Program-made: the position numbers and the translations under genes | IMG/VR virus record: IMGVR_UViG_3300010397_000014 | Coordinates: 1-55,419 of that record | Length of the DNA stretch: 55,419 nucleotides | DNA from: a virus | Reading direction: 5' to 3' (one strand) | The notes under the pieces: model-generated | Database searches by the model: none | Seen by the model: the letters and a program-made list of their open reading frames with translations, nothing else | What the model was told of the DNA's origin: nothing | Shown: in pieces, positions 40,256 through 47,659 of the stretch | How positions within the stretch are numbered: the first letter of the stretch is position 1 | How the letters are laid out: each line of letters begins with the position of its first letter

Positions 40256-40852
40256 TCAAATGTCCAACTTGGGCGCCAGCGCTTTCATCGCCGCGGCCCC
40301 TGCAACCGATGAAGCCTTTTCCATCTCGGCCACCATCCACCGCGCCAGATCGCGCCGCCCGGGGCTGTCGTTGTCCGGGTCTATCGCGTCCTCAAGCGAC
40401 ACCTTGCCGAGCCCCTGGCAAGGCTTGCAGACGCGATCTCCCAGCGTCGGTGTGCCGGGTATCAGCTCATAGCCATGACCGCCGCAAACCGGGCAGGCCG
40501 AGTCCCGGTGCCACTGTAGGCAGATCCAAGCCATATCCCATGTTTCCAGCCGCGTAACCTTCAGCTTGATCTTCCAGCTGCGGTCAAACGCCAAGTCGGC
40601 CAGCAATCCGACGATCTGGCGCACCGCCGACTCATCCCCGGCGAACAGGCGCTCAAGCGGTACGGCCAGCGGAACCGGGCGAATCGGCGTACTCTCACCG
40701 CGCGCCGTGGGAATGAACCCCTGCTCCAGCCTGCGCGCCGCGAGTCCGTAGGCCCCGAGAACATCGCTGTCGCTCATCGTGGTTCGCTCGTCCACCGCGA
40801 GGCTGCGCGCGTTCACCGCCGATGAATATCGCTCCGTCAAAATCGTTGCCAT
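40256..40852 (-). CDS. Zinc-binding protein in the Q position
   Basis: 198 residues from the ATG at 40852 (GGAG eight bases upstream; Met26 is a later alternative). Residues about 129-160 hold CPVCGGHGY and CKPCQGLG, a DnaJ-type zinc pair also found in phage antitermination Q-like proteins. The N-terminal 120 residues are helical and include LADLAFDRSWKIKLKVTRLETWDMAWICLQW. Last gene before the promoter-like region and late operon, hence a candidate late antiterminator; not proven by sequence. Confidence 0.6.
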   Translation of the reverse strand: MATILTERYSSAVNARSLAVDERTTMSDSDVLGAYGLAARRLEQGFIPTARGESTPIRPVPLAVPLERLFAGDESAVRQIVGLLADLAFDRSWKIKLKVTRLETWDMAWICLQWHRDSACPVCGGHGYELIPGTPTLGDRVCKPCQGLGKVSLEDAIDPDNDSPGRRDLARWMVAEMEKASSVAGAAAMKALAPKLDI

Positions 40853-40859
40853 TGTTGTG

Positions 40860-40909
40860 CTCCAGATTGATAATCCCAACTGTTCGAGGGTTGGGGCAGT
40901 AATCTGGAG
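40860..40909 (-). promoter_or_regulatory. Nested hairpin covering the ribosome site of the Q-position gene
   Basis: Outer arms CTCCAGATT / AATCTGGAG (nine pairs, perfect) and inner arms CCCAAC / GTTGGG (six pairs, perfect) with short internal loops. In the leftward transcript the GGAG ribosome site of the gene at 40852 is inside the outer stem. No T-run follows, so it is not a plain terminator. Confidence 0.7.
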
Positions 40910-40945
40910 CGGGCTGGCGTTGGTAGCGCTGGCCCGTTTCGCTTT

Positions 40946-41284
40946 TCAGACTTCCAGCCGGCGATTCAGGCTCGACAAGCGGGCGCCAATAGTTGCGGCA
41001 TGGCTGGCGAATTGCTGCATCTGCGTGCCCATGCCCGTCTGCGCTGCCGCGGTAACCGCACAATCTTTCCCGGGTGACGGCGGATCGGCGCTGGTAAACC
41101 CAGACAGCTTGTTTTCCAGCATGTTGAGTAGTTCGCTGCACATGCCGAGGTTCTTTTCCAGCTCCTCCATGTAGCGCGGGATTTCCGGCCGGCGAACCTG
41201 TTCCGTTTGGGCGTACTGGCCCTTTGCCGCGTAGTCGTTTGCGAATCCGCCGGCCGCGCCGATCATTTGTCCACCGTTGTTCAT
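40946..41284 (-). CDS. Hypothetical protein, 112 aa
   Basis: Starts after AGGAGAAAG. Gly-rich N-terminus (MNNGGQMIGAAGGF) followed by helices (RRPEIPRYMEELEKNLGMCSELLNMLENKLSGF; TQMQQFASHAATIGARLSSLNRRLEV), probably a coiled-coil oligomer. Family not recognised. Confidence 0.68.
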   Translation of the reverse strand: MNNGGQMIGAAGGFANDYAAKGQYAQTEQVRRPEIPRYMEELEKNLGMCSELLNMLENKLSGFTSADPPSPGKDCAVTAAAQTGMGTQMQQFASHAATIGARLSSLNRRLEV

Positions 41285-41299
41285 CGTCTTTCTCCTAAC

Positions 41300-41566
41300 C
41301 TAAGTTGATTGCAGCCATGCGGGCTGCGCGCTTTCGATTTCAGCTTTTCTCTCGTAGCGATCCCACATCAGAGCGGAGAGCACGCGGTTAGACTGGCCCA
41401 TGCGCTTTCGAGCAGATGCCAGCTCACTCTCAATGGTGGTCAACAGCAGCCCGGTTTCTGCGGCGATCCTCTTGTTGCAGCCGTGCCTCACCAGAGCGGA
41501 CATGACGCGGCGCTCAGAGGGACGCAGGTTCCAGGGGTCGGCGGGGATTGGCGGGTTGGTGGTCAT
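41300..41566 (-). CDS. LuxR/GerE-type HTH protein, 88 aa
   Basis: Start at 41566 overlaps the previous stop (ATGA). The body LRPSERRVMSALVRHGCNKRIAAETGLLLTTIESELASARKRMGQSNRVLSALMWDRY follows the LuxR_C pattern (LTxREREVLxLxAxGxSNKEIAxxLxxSxxTVExHxxxIxxKLG), so it should bind DNA. No receiver or ligand domain. Probably a phage regulator acting on late or middle promoters. Confidence 0.78.
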   Translation of the reverse strand: MTTNPPIPADPWNLRPSERRVMSALVRHGCNKRIAAETGLLLTTIESELASARKRMGQSNRVLSALMWDRYERKAEIESAQPAWLQST

Positions 41567-41853
41567 GCTCTTAATGCCCATTCCAGCGTGTTTGCAAACC
41601 CTCTCTCAGGTCTTTCAGGGATGACCCACACCTGCACCGGAAGCGGCTGCGAGCACCATGCTTCGATCAGCGCTTTACCGCGCTCGGTTGTTTCGTAAGA
41701 CGAGGTGTATTTGCTTTCTTCCAGCCGCTGGCGAAGTAGGCCGTTCTCCAGAAACCAGCGAATGCCATCGGCCACCGCTGGCGCCTCTATCCGCTCGTGC
41801 TGGTCGACGCAGCAGTGGTAGTGAATCAAGACTTCGATGTCGCTTGGGCTCAT
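41563..41853 (-). CDS. Hypothetical winged-helix-like protein, 96 aa
   Basis: Coupled to both neighbours. The order VLIHYHCCVDQHERIEAPAVADGIRWFLENGLLRQ then SSYETTERGKALIEAWCSQPLPVQVW fits a winged helix (helix, recognition helix, then TxxG wing), a common small phage fold. C-terminus ERPERGFANTLEWALRA. Function unknown. Confidence 0.7.
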   Translation of the reverse strand: MSPSDIEVLIHYHCCVDQHERIEAPAVADGIRWFLENGLLRQRLEESKYTSSYETTERGKALIEAWCSQPLPVQVWVIPERPERGFANTLEWALRA

Positions 41854-42392
41854 GCTGTCTCTCCTACGGGTGTAGCGTTAAGCTGGTCGAGCGCCCAGCG
41901 CGCGGCGCGCACCTTCCAGAGCTTTTCGGTTCTGCTGCCGGCGATCTCGCGCAAGCGCTCGCGGGTGCGCATCTGCGCCAATCGCATCACGGCAACGCGC
42001 TGCTCCTGCGTTGACTTCGATCCGTCACGCCCGTCCACGTAGTCATGGCACTCGCGCCCAAGGAATGCTCCAGAACTGTCGTTTGCCTTGTAGCCCAGCC
42101 CTTTGTTCTGCGCGCCCTCGTTGGAATGCGCCCAGACCGTCGTATCGGGCTGGCAGCGGCAATTCACCCCGGCGCAGGATTCGCCCTTGGCAAGATCGCG
42201 CAGGGCCTGCAATCGGTCGGCTGGGCGCTTCGGCTGCGCTTGCCCCGCCCCTGTTACTGCATAGGTTCCCCGTGAAACAGTTGGAGCCACATGCGCCGTT
42301 GGCCGATCCTCGCGCGGCACTGCGGGTTCGTGCTTCGCGCGGATTCGGCGGAAGGCTGTCCGCTTCATCGGCTTGCGCTGCTTCAGAGCCAT
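41850..42392 (-). CDS. YbcO/DUF1364-type nuclease
   Basis: 180 residues from the ATG at 42392. The central part ESCAGVNCRCQPDTTVWAHSNEGAQNKGLGYKANDSSGAFLGRECHDYVDGRDG matches the DUF1364 family, where YbcO is a zinc-stabilised HNH-like DNA nuclease (metal Cys/His residues visible). The N-terminus (MALKQRKPMKRTAFRRIR) is basic. In lambdoid phages the same family sits in the nin region and takes part in recombination, as the context here suggests. Confidence 0.85.
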   Translation of the reverse strand: MALKQRKPMKRTAFRRIRAKHEPAVPREDRPTAHVAPTVSRGTYAVTGAGQAQPKRPADRLQALRDLAKGESCAGVNCRCQPDTTVWAHSNEGAQNKGLGYKANDSSGAFLGRECHDYVDGRDGSKSTQEQRVAVMRLAQMRTRERLREIAGSRTEKLWKVRAARWALDQLNATPVGETA

Positions 42393-42550
42393 CCCATTCC
42401 CCTGATGACGCGCTCGACCACCAGATACCACGCATAGGGCGGGAAAAACACGGCAGCAGTGGTCAGCCAGAAACCAGAGGCAAACACCAGCCCGGCAAGC
42501 CAGGATGTGGCCGCGACAATCGTTAGGAGCGCTTCAGCTAAGTATTTCAT
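42383..42550 (-). CDS. Small membrane protein, 55 aa
   Basis: ATG at 42550; its stop lies ten bases inside the next gene. Reads MKYLAEALLTIVAATSWLAG, then LVFASGFWLTTAAVFFPPYAWYLVV, two hydrophobic segments in hairpin form, and a short basic end. Membrane protein of the nin region; role unknown. Confidence 0.65.
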   Translation of the reverse strand: MKYLAEALLTIVAATSWLAGLVFASGFWLTTAAVFFPPYAWYLVVERVIRGMGWL

Positions 42551-42591
42551 TTGGGCATTGCCGTTCGGTGTCTGCGCTTCTACGGCGGCTC
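42550..42591 (+). repeat. Dispersed hairpin repeat, copy D
   Basis: Contains GCCGT-N-ACGGC arms around a loop with GCTTCTA, and shares 15 exact bases with copy C. It lies in the gap between a minus-strand stop (42590) and the next start. Confidence 0.55.
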
Positions 42592-43465
42592 AGGCTCGCG
42601 CCAATTCATGCTCGCGCGGGACACGGAATCCGGCCGCCCGCGCGTGGCCGCCCCCGCCGTACGCCTTAGCGATCTCGCTCACGTCCAGGCCTTCAGGCGA
42701 CGAGCGCAGCCCGAAGATGCGATGCTCTGCGGTGTCCCAGTAGCAGGCTGAGAACTTCTCGCCTTGCGCCATCGCGTGACCCGCATCGCTGCCCATCGTG
42801 TAGGGCATGGACGCGGCCGGTACATCATGCCCGCCGATCACCATTCGGCGCTGGCAGACCTTCAGCAGTTCGGCAATGTCCTTGTGGTGCTTGCGCTCAA
42901 TTGCCGCTCCTGCCACGGTCATTTGCAGCAGCTCTACTTGCCCCGCCGACATGAGCTTGTCCCACAGCTCGAAGCTGTATTCGTAGCTGAAGATGTTGGC
43001 TTGAATCTCGCGCGTGTTCGGCAGCTTGAATCGCCACAGGTCGCGGTCCTCTATGTGGCCCAGCAACAGCGGACGCGGCTCGCCGGGAAACAAGAAGTCC
43101 CATGCCAGCGTTGCCCCAGAGCGCTCCAAGTCGGTGAAGGTGCTGAACTTCTCGCTCTCAATGCCAGCGAGGTCTTCCAGCGCGGTTTTGTGGTGGTCGA
43201 TCAGACAGACGTGTGTTGCCTTTTCCAGCATGTCGAGCACGACGGCACGCTTGTAGCTGAAGTCCACCAGATACACGCAGCGGCCGGTCACGTCCGGCGG
43301 GGCATCACTGTAAACGCCTGGGTGGAATTCGACCGAATCGCCGTACTTGTGCCAGAAGCACCATGCGGCGCTGAAACCGTCCGCGCAGTTGCCGTGATAG
43401 ATCACGACGGGTCGAGCCGATATAGCGCCCTCACCCGGACCCGCCGTGGTCAAATGAGCATTCAT
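42590..43465 (-). CDS. DHH-family phosphoesterase
   Basis: 291 residues. N-terminal DHH domain motifs: YHGNCADGF (His24, Asp29), LVDFSY (Asp68) and the signature IDHHKTA with Asp90-His91-His92. C-terminal DHHA1 domain ends with GGGGHARAAGF at 270-280, the substrate-binding glycine motif. Such enzymes hydrolyse short oligoribonucleotides or cyclic dinucleotides using two Mn ions. In a phage it could recycle nano-RNA or remove a defence second messenger. Overlaps the next small gene by four bases. Confidence 0.88.
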   Translation of the reverse strand: MNAHLTTAGPGEGAISARPVVIYHGNCADGFSAAWCFWHKYGDSVEFHPGVYSDAPPDVTGRCVYLVDFSYKRAVVLDMLEKATHVCLIDHHKTALEDLAGIESEKFSTFTDLERSGATLAWDFLFPGEPRPLLLGHIEDRDLWRFKLPNTREIQANIFSYEYSFELWDKLMSAGQVELLQMTVAGAAIERKHHKDIAELLKVCQRRMVIGGHDVPAASMPYTMGSDAGHAMAQGEKFSACYWDTAEHRIFGLRSSPEGLDVSEIAKAYGGGGHARAAGFRVPREHELARA

Positions 43466-43611
43466 TTCTTTCCTTTCTTCGCCTTCTTGGCTGGTTTCTT
43501 CGGTGCCGGCACTTCCGGTTTTGCCTTGGCCGCTTTGGCGCTTTGGTTTGAACCATTCCCATCCACGATTCGCCAGTAATCGGGCTTGCGGGAAGGTTGG
43601 ACGGTTGCCAT
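43462..43611 (-). CDS. Small lysine-rich protein, 49 aa
   Basis: ATG at 43611 follows GAGGAC. The first 24 residues are polar and the end is a Lys/Ala/Pro run (KAAKAKPEVPAPKKPAKKAKKGKK) like histone tails, expected to bind nucleic acid non-specifically. Coupled to the DHH gene. Confidence 0.65.
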   Translation of the reverse strand: MATVQPSRKPDYWRIVDGNGSNQSAKAAKAKPEVPAPKKPAKKAKKGKK

Positions 43612-43612
43612 G

Positions 43613-44140
43613 TCAGTCCTCCTGATTGGGCAAAATCTCGCCCGTTTCCATGTCGATGGTGGTCTTCGCCACTGGCATCGCGCCGCGCCGCATCTCTTCT
43701 TCAACCCATGGCGGGACCGGGAATGTCACGCCGAAGGTGGTTGCCGCATGTGCCCTGATCTGTTCCATGTACTCGCGCATGGCCTTGTTTGACAGCTTCG
43801 TGGTGGACTTCAGCGCGCGGCGGATGCTGGGCCGCTTCTTGCCGGGCATGCGAACCTTGGTGAACTCGTAGCCGAGGAACATCAAGCGGTAGTAATCGTG
43901 CCAACCCTCAGCCGTCGCGCCCATGCCTTCGACCTGGGCCTGTTCGCTGATCGGGCGCAGGACAAAACCCCAATATTCCCGGTTGCGCTGCAAGTCGCGC
44001 GCCTCTTCCAGCGGCATGGCTTCCAGCCACATCGGCTGTCCGCTTTGCAATTCCGTCTTCAGCTCGGGCCACAGGGACACAAGCTGCCGATGCCCTTGCT
44101 CGGGCTCGTACAGGGCGACGGAATAGGTGTGTCCGTTCAC
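43613..44140 (-). CDS. ninB: NinB-like recombination protein
   Basis: 175 residues. EEARDLQRNREYWGFVLRPI, then AEGWHDYYRLMFLGYEF and RRALKSTTKLSNKAMREYMEQIRAHAATTFGVTFP fit the NinB (lambda Orf) family. Such proteins bind ssDNA and SSB and assist recombinase loading in phage recombination, joining the Sak4-like and SSB genes of the other operon. Confidence 0.88.
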   Translation of the reverse strand: MNGHTYSVALYEPEQGHRQLVSLWPELKTELQSGQPMWLEAMPLEEARDLQRNREYWGFVLRPISEQAQVEGMGATAEGWHDYYRLMFLGYEFTKVRMPGKKRPSIRRALKSTTKLSNKAMREYMEQIRAHAATTFGVTFPVPPWVEEEMRRGAMPVAKTTIDMETGEILPNQED

Positions 44141-44325
44141 GGCAGGAACCCCATGCGCGGCTTTTCCGGCACCTCTACATCCTTGCCGGTGATCTCCTTC
44201 ACCACGGCGTGCAGGCGCTTGATCAGGTCATCCTCGGCCTGCGGCGGCAGCACGCTAGCAGTGCCCGTGCTGTGCACCGGGTAGCTGAATTCGTCGTCAA
44301 GGGTGATCGGCTTGGCCTTGGTCAC
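44137..44325 (-). CDS. Hypothetical protein, 62 aa
   Basis: Coupled at both ends. Acidic N-terminus (MTKAKPITLDDEFSYPV), amphipathic helix (EDDLIKRLHAVVKEITGKDVEV) and pro-rich end. No family recognised. Confidence 0.65.
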   Translation of the reverse strand: MTKAKPITLDDEFSYPVHSTGTASVLPPQAEDDLIKRLHAVVKEITGKDVEVPEKPRMGFLP

Positions 44326-44738
44326 GCCGCCCTCCGCTCGGCGGCGAACCGCTCAAAGTAGAAAACGACGGGCCCTGTGTGCTCAGTGACAAGCCCGAAG
44401 CGCAGCGCGTGGCGATAGGTGGAGTGGTTGTTGCGCATCACCTCGATGGCGCGCTCCATGCCGGTGCGGAACGACTCCACCGACTCGCCGCCCTTGCGGA
44501 TGTTGCAAGGCACGCACGCGGGCATCATGTTGCCGATGTGGTCGCGCTCGGGATGCCACGCCTCGCCGGTCGTGCGCATCGTGGTCGGACGGCCCTCTTC
44601 GCGCACGAACTCAAGTTTTCGCACCACAGGCTCTACGTGGTCGGCGTGCCACTTGTCGCCAAGATCGTGCCCGCAATACGCGCAGCGGCCTCCGAACATT
44701 TCGCGCAATGTCGCGCGCTGAGCCTTGGTGAGTTTCAT
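44322..44738 (-). CDS. HNH endonuclease
   Basis: 138 residues with a complete HNH site: CAYCGHDLGDKWHADHVEPVV (CxxC, then His-His), NMMPACVPCNIRKG (CxxC and Asn/His position). Helices follow. Free-standing phage HNH nucleases act as nicking enzymes or in packaging and homing; this one sits among recombination genes. Confidence 0.9.
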   Translation of the reverse strand: MKLTKAQRATLREMFGGRCAYCGHDLGDKWHADHVEPVVRKLEFVREEGRPTTMRTTGEAWHPERDHIGNMMPACVPCNIRKGGESVESFRTGMERAIEVMRNNHSTYRHALRFGLVTEHTGPVVFYFERFAAERRAA

Positions 44739-44986
44739 GACCAGACGCCCAGCCTTCTGCGCGCCGCAGCCGCTGCATGCCTTATTCCCAGCATGGCCTC
44801 TACGGATAGCGATTCAATGTGAACCAGAACCCGCTCGCTGGCACTTTGGGCAGCTTGAGCCGTGTCGTAGCCGAACAGATCAACGTCTACCGCCGGGATG
44901 GGCTTTCCTGCCTTGGCAAAACACTTCGGCCCCATACCGTCCACTGCGGGATTCTTGAGGGTGCGATGACAGCGGATGCACCTCAC
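44735..44986 (-). CDS. DUF6011-like zinc protein, GTG start, 83 aa
   Basis: GTG at 44986 overlaps the stop of the preceding small gene (GTGA) and has AAAAGGTG before it, so this start beats the longer TTG frame. The zinc motif CIRCHRTLKNPAVDGMGPKCFAK (CxxC...C) resembles DUF6011. The C-terminal half is helical (ASERVLVHIESLSVEAMLGIRHAAAAARRRLG). Function unknown. Confidence 0.68.
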   Translation of the reverse strand: MRCIRCHRTLKNPAVDGMGPKCFAKAGKPIPAVDVDLFGYDTAQAAQSASERVLVHIESLSVEAMLGIRHAAAAARRRLGVWS

Positions 44987-45111
44987 GGCTGGCACCTTTT
45001 CCACAGGTCGAACGCGGCTTTTGGCGTGCGCGCTACAGCCCAAAACAGCGGCGGCTGGCCGATAACCCCGCACAGCCACATCCCGCGATTCATCTTCAGG
45101 TGCGGTTTCAT
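44983..45111 (-). CDS. Very small protein, 42 aa
   Basis: ATG at 45111 overlaps the RusA-like stop region (45108), and its TGA forms GTGA with the next start. Reads MKPHLKMNRGMWLCGVIGQP then PLFWAVARTPKAAFDLWKRC, a pattern (MKPHLK-x-W-xCG...TPxxAFxxW) I know from many phage nin-type regions. Unknown function. Confidence 0.7.
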   Translation of the reverse strand: MKPHLKMNRGMWLCGVIGQPPLFWAVARTPKAAFDLWKRCQP

Positions 45112-45440
45112 GCGATTTCCACCTCAACGGACCAGCCCTGCATGCACCGCCGCTGGTCGTACTTCCACGTCACCAGCTTGCAGCGGTCGTCAATCCCGAG
45201 CCATTTGGCGATCTGGTCCCGAACACCCTTGCACGATCCCGGCAAGTTGTCGTCATCCAGGCCGTTGGACGGGCCTACGCGCGTCAGGCTGATCGTGCAG
45301 GGCAATGGGGGCGGCTTCTTGCCAGCGAGCGTCCATGCGGTCGTTTCGCGCTCCTTACGCACCCTTGCCGCGCGGGCTCTCCAGTGCTCGCGGACATTCA
45401 GGCCGCTGACGGTGCGAATGGGGACGGTAACGTTAATCAA
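45108..45440 (-). CDS. RusA-like Holliday junction resolvase
   Basis: 110 residues from the TTG at 45440, which has GGGAGG just upstream and starts INVTVPIRTVSGLN as homologues do; an ATG at 45482 would add 14 residues. Acidic catalytic-type motif GLDDDNLPGSCKGVRDQIAKWLGIDDR holds the clustered aspartates of RusA-type resolvases. Residues 15-30 are basic (REHWRARAARVRKERE). Would cut recombination or replication junctions before packaging. Confidence 0.72.
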   Translation of the reverse strand: MINVTVPIRTVSGLNVREHWRARAARVRKERETTAWTLAGKKPPPLPCTISLTRVGPSNGLDDDNLPGSCKGVRDQIAKWLGIDDRCKLVTWKYDQRRCMQGWSVEVEIA

Positions 45441-45492
45441 GCCTCCCCCTCCCAAGCCAGCCCGCCCCGGCACTTCGCACATTGGCTAAAAG

Positions 45493-45744
45493 TCACCGGG
45501 AGCCCGCATGCTTGGCAAGCCTCTGCGCTTCCCACGCCAGCCGCTTTGCAACAGTGGCCGGGCTGGCTATTTGGTGCTGTAAGCAATGAAAGTACGGCGC
45601 CTTGAATTCCCAGCTCGGGCGGATCAGACACAGGCAGTACCCTTGCTCGGCCATCGGCCCCGAGGTGCTCACGCTCCACCGCACACACGTCAGGCAGGTT
45701 GAGCATTGCCCGGGTGGCGGTGAGGATTTTTCGGGTGAGGTCAT
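45493..45744 (-). CDS. Cys-rich small phage protein, 83 aa
   Basis: CSTCLTCVRW, MAEQGYCLCLIRPSWEFKAPYFHCLQH carry six or more cysteines in the order seen in conserved phage Cys-rich proteins (C-x2-C...GxCxC...C); C-terminal helix KRLAWEAQRLAKHAGS. A competing open frame covers the same bases in another register but has no such pattern. Overlaps the next HNH gene by four bases. Confidence 0.72.
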   Translation of the reverse strand: MTSPEKSSPPPGQCSTCLTCVRWSVSTSGPMAEQGYCLCLIRPSWEFKAPYFHCLQHQIASPATVAKRLAWEAQRLAKHAGSR

Positions 45745-46238
45745 TCATCGGACTTCGCGTGATAGCGCTCATGGCATGGACGGCACAGGGAAAGCAACTG
45801 GAACGCCAGTTCTGCGCCGAAGTTCTGATACGTGACGTGGTGGACTTCGGTCGCTTTTGCCGTCAGGCATCCCTGACACAGGTACTTGTCGCGCTCGAGC
45901 ACCTTGGTGCGCAGATCAGCCCATTCCTGGCTCGCCATGTAGCCGTGATAGCTGTCCCACCAGCGGGCGCTTTCTGCTTCCTGCGCGGCTAGGCGCACCG
46001 CCGTGCGGCGTTCCCGGTCCCGACGCGTCAGTTCCTCATCGAATGGGGCAACCGCGCCGAGTTGCTTGACAGGATTTCCAACCGACTCGCCGCAGTCAAG
46101 GCACTGACGCACAAACTGCTTTGATCCGCCGCGGATAGTTCGCTCGCGCACTTCGGTGCGCAGGCATTGGCACGGCGCCGGCATCGCATCAACGCCCGCC
46201 TGCCGGGCGGCTTGTTCGACCAGCTTCTTGAAGCTCAT
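45741..46238 (-). CDS. HNH endonuclease with zinc-finger N-terminus
   Basis: 165 residues; ATG at 46238 overlaps the DnaB stop (ATGA). N-terminal Cys pairs (CQCL...CLDC at about 25-55), helix-rich middle (RRDRERRTAVRLAAQEAESARWW), then an HNH domain: LERDKYLCQGCLTAKATEVHHVTYQNFGAELAFQLLSLCRPCHERYH (CxxC, His-His, CxxCH). Free-standing nuclease located directly downstream of the helicase gene. Confidence 0.88.
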   Translation of the reverse strand: MSFKKLVEQAARQAGVDAMPAPCQCLRTEVRERTIRGGSKQFVRQCLDCGESVGNPVKQLGAVAPFDEELTRRDRERRTAVRLAAQEAESARWWDSYHGYMASQEWADLRTKVLERDKYLCQGCLTAKATEVHHVTYQNFGAELAFQLLSLCRPCHERYHAKSDE

Positions 46239-47659
46239 GACTGCATCCCTTTGTGTTTCGTTTCGGCCTTCTGCTTCACTGGCGCCGGCCCAGCCCAGCT
46301 CGAGAATCGCGTCTGCTCGCCGATGTAGGACAGGTCCAGATACCCGCAGCGCCCCTGCCGGTTTTTGGCTACGCTGACCTTGGCGTAGTGCTTCCACTCG
46401 AGCCCAAGCTCCGGGTTCGCCATGACCGGGCGCTTGATGAAAATGATCACGTCCGCGTCCTGCTCGATTTCGCCGGAGTCGCGCAAATCGCTCATTTGCG
46501 GCATCTGGTCAACCCGTTCCTCGGCCTTGCGATTGAGTTGCGCCAAGCACAGGACGCAGATTTGCAGTTCCTTGGCCAGCGCCTTCAGGCCGCGGCTGAT
46601 CTCGCCAAGCTGGGTGTTGCGGTTGTCCTTCGGATTGAGCCCGGTCATTAGACCGATGTAGTCCAGAACCAGCACGTCCATCCCGGTCTTGCGCTTGGCG
46701 TTGCGCGCTTTGCTGCGGACCTGATTGATGGTCAGCGCGCCCTGGTCGGATACCTGCATGCGCAGGTACTTGGCTTTTTCGGTGCCATCGCAAACCCGCG
46801 TCCAGTCCAAGCCTTCGCCGCGCGCCGGCCGCTTGACCTCGGACAGCGAAACGCCGCCGAGCATGGCCGTCAGGCGGTCGTTAACCTCCATGTGGCTCAT
46901 TTCCATCGAAAGCACCGACACGGGCCGCTCTGCCGCCATGTTCACACCGATGGTCAGCCCAAGGGCAGTCTTCCCCATGCTCGGGCGGGCGCCGACGATG
47001 ACCAACTCCCCCGGGCGCAATCCGCCCTCGAGGTATTCGTCCAGGTCCGGGAGGTGGGTCGGCCAGGCGGTCAGTTCTCCGGCGTGCCGGCGCTCGAGGA
47101 TCTGGCTGTGATTGACCATGCCGTCATAGGCGCTTACCCAATCGTCATCCGCGCCCCGGTTTTGGCTCAGCCCGATCGCCAGAATCTTCCGCTCGGCCTC
47201 GTCCAGAACCTGCGCTATGGTGTTGCCTTCGGTGCTGAATGCCGCCGCAGCGATCTCGTCGCTGGCAGTCACCAGCTTGCGGAGAATGGCCCGCTCGCGC
47301 ACGATTTCGGCGTAGCGGCGGATGCTTCCCGTCCCGGACACAAACTGCGCCAGCGATGCGAGGTAGCCCAGACCTCCCGCCTCGTTGGCTTTCCCGGTCT
47401 TTTCCAGCTCATCGAACACCGTCACCACATCGGCGGGCTTGCCGGCGCCGATCATTCGGACAATCGCCGTGAAAATCAGCCGATGCTCGAGCCGGTAAAA
47501 ATCGCCTTCGGTCAACAGGTCGACAACCCGGTCCCATGCGCCGTTGTCCAGCAGCAGGGCTCCCAGCACGCTTGATTCCGACTCGATGGAGTGCGGCGGG
47601 ATGCGCAGTTGGGCAATGCCGTCCATGAAGCCTTCGGGCTCGAGCAGCACGGCGCTCAT
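46235..47659 (-). CDS. Replicative DNA helicase, DnaB family
   Basis: 474 residues, normal DnaB length. N-terminal DnaB domain PPHSIESESSVLGALLLDNGAWD (20-45). RecA-like C-terminal domain: Walker A GARPSMGKTALG at 223-234, Walker B VLVLDYIGLM with Asp333, then LNRKAEERVDQMPQMSDLRDSGEIEQDADVIIFIKRP. Unwinds DNA at the phage fork; the DUF1376 protein upstream is its likely partner for loading. No separate lambda P-like loader was seen. Confidence 0.93.
   Translation of the reverse strand: MSAVLLEPEGFMDGIAQLRIPPHSIESESSVLGALLLDNGAWDRVVDLLTEGDFYRLEHRLIFTAIVRMIGAGKPADVVTVFDELEKTGKANEAGGLGYLASLAQFVSGTGSIRRYAEIVRERAILRKLVTASDEIAAAAFSTEGNTIAQVLDEAERKILAIGLSQNRGADDDWVSAYDGMVNHSQILERRHAGELTAWPTHLPDLDEYLEGGLRPGELVIVGARPSMGKTALGLTIGVNMAAERPVSVLSMEMSHMEVNDRLTAMLGGVSLSEVKRPARGEGLDWTRVCDGTEKAKYLRMQVSDQGALTINQVRSKARNAKRKTGMDVLVLDYIGLMTGLNPKDNRNTQLGEISRGLKALAKELQICVLCLAQLNRKAEERVDQMPQMSDLRDSGEIEQDADVIIFIKRPVMANPELGLEWKHYAKVSVAKNRQGRCGYLDLSYIGEQTRFSSWAGPAPVKQKAETKHKGMQS

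Noticed and set aside
44735-45127. Longer TTG-start version of the DUF6011-like gene
   Set aside because: The extension overlaps the 42-aa gene entirely and its translation is unlike the family; the GTG at 44986 is coupled and has a ribosome site.
45437-45772. 111-codon minus-strand frame overlapping the Cys-rich gene
   Set aside because: The frame at 45493-45744 has the conserved C-x2-C...GYCLC...C pattern and proper coupling. The longer frame does not, although its stop does overlap the TTG start of the RusA-like gene.
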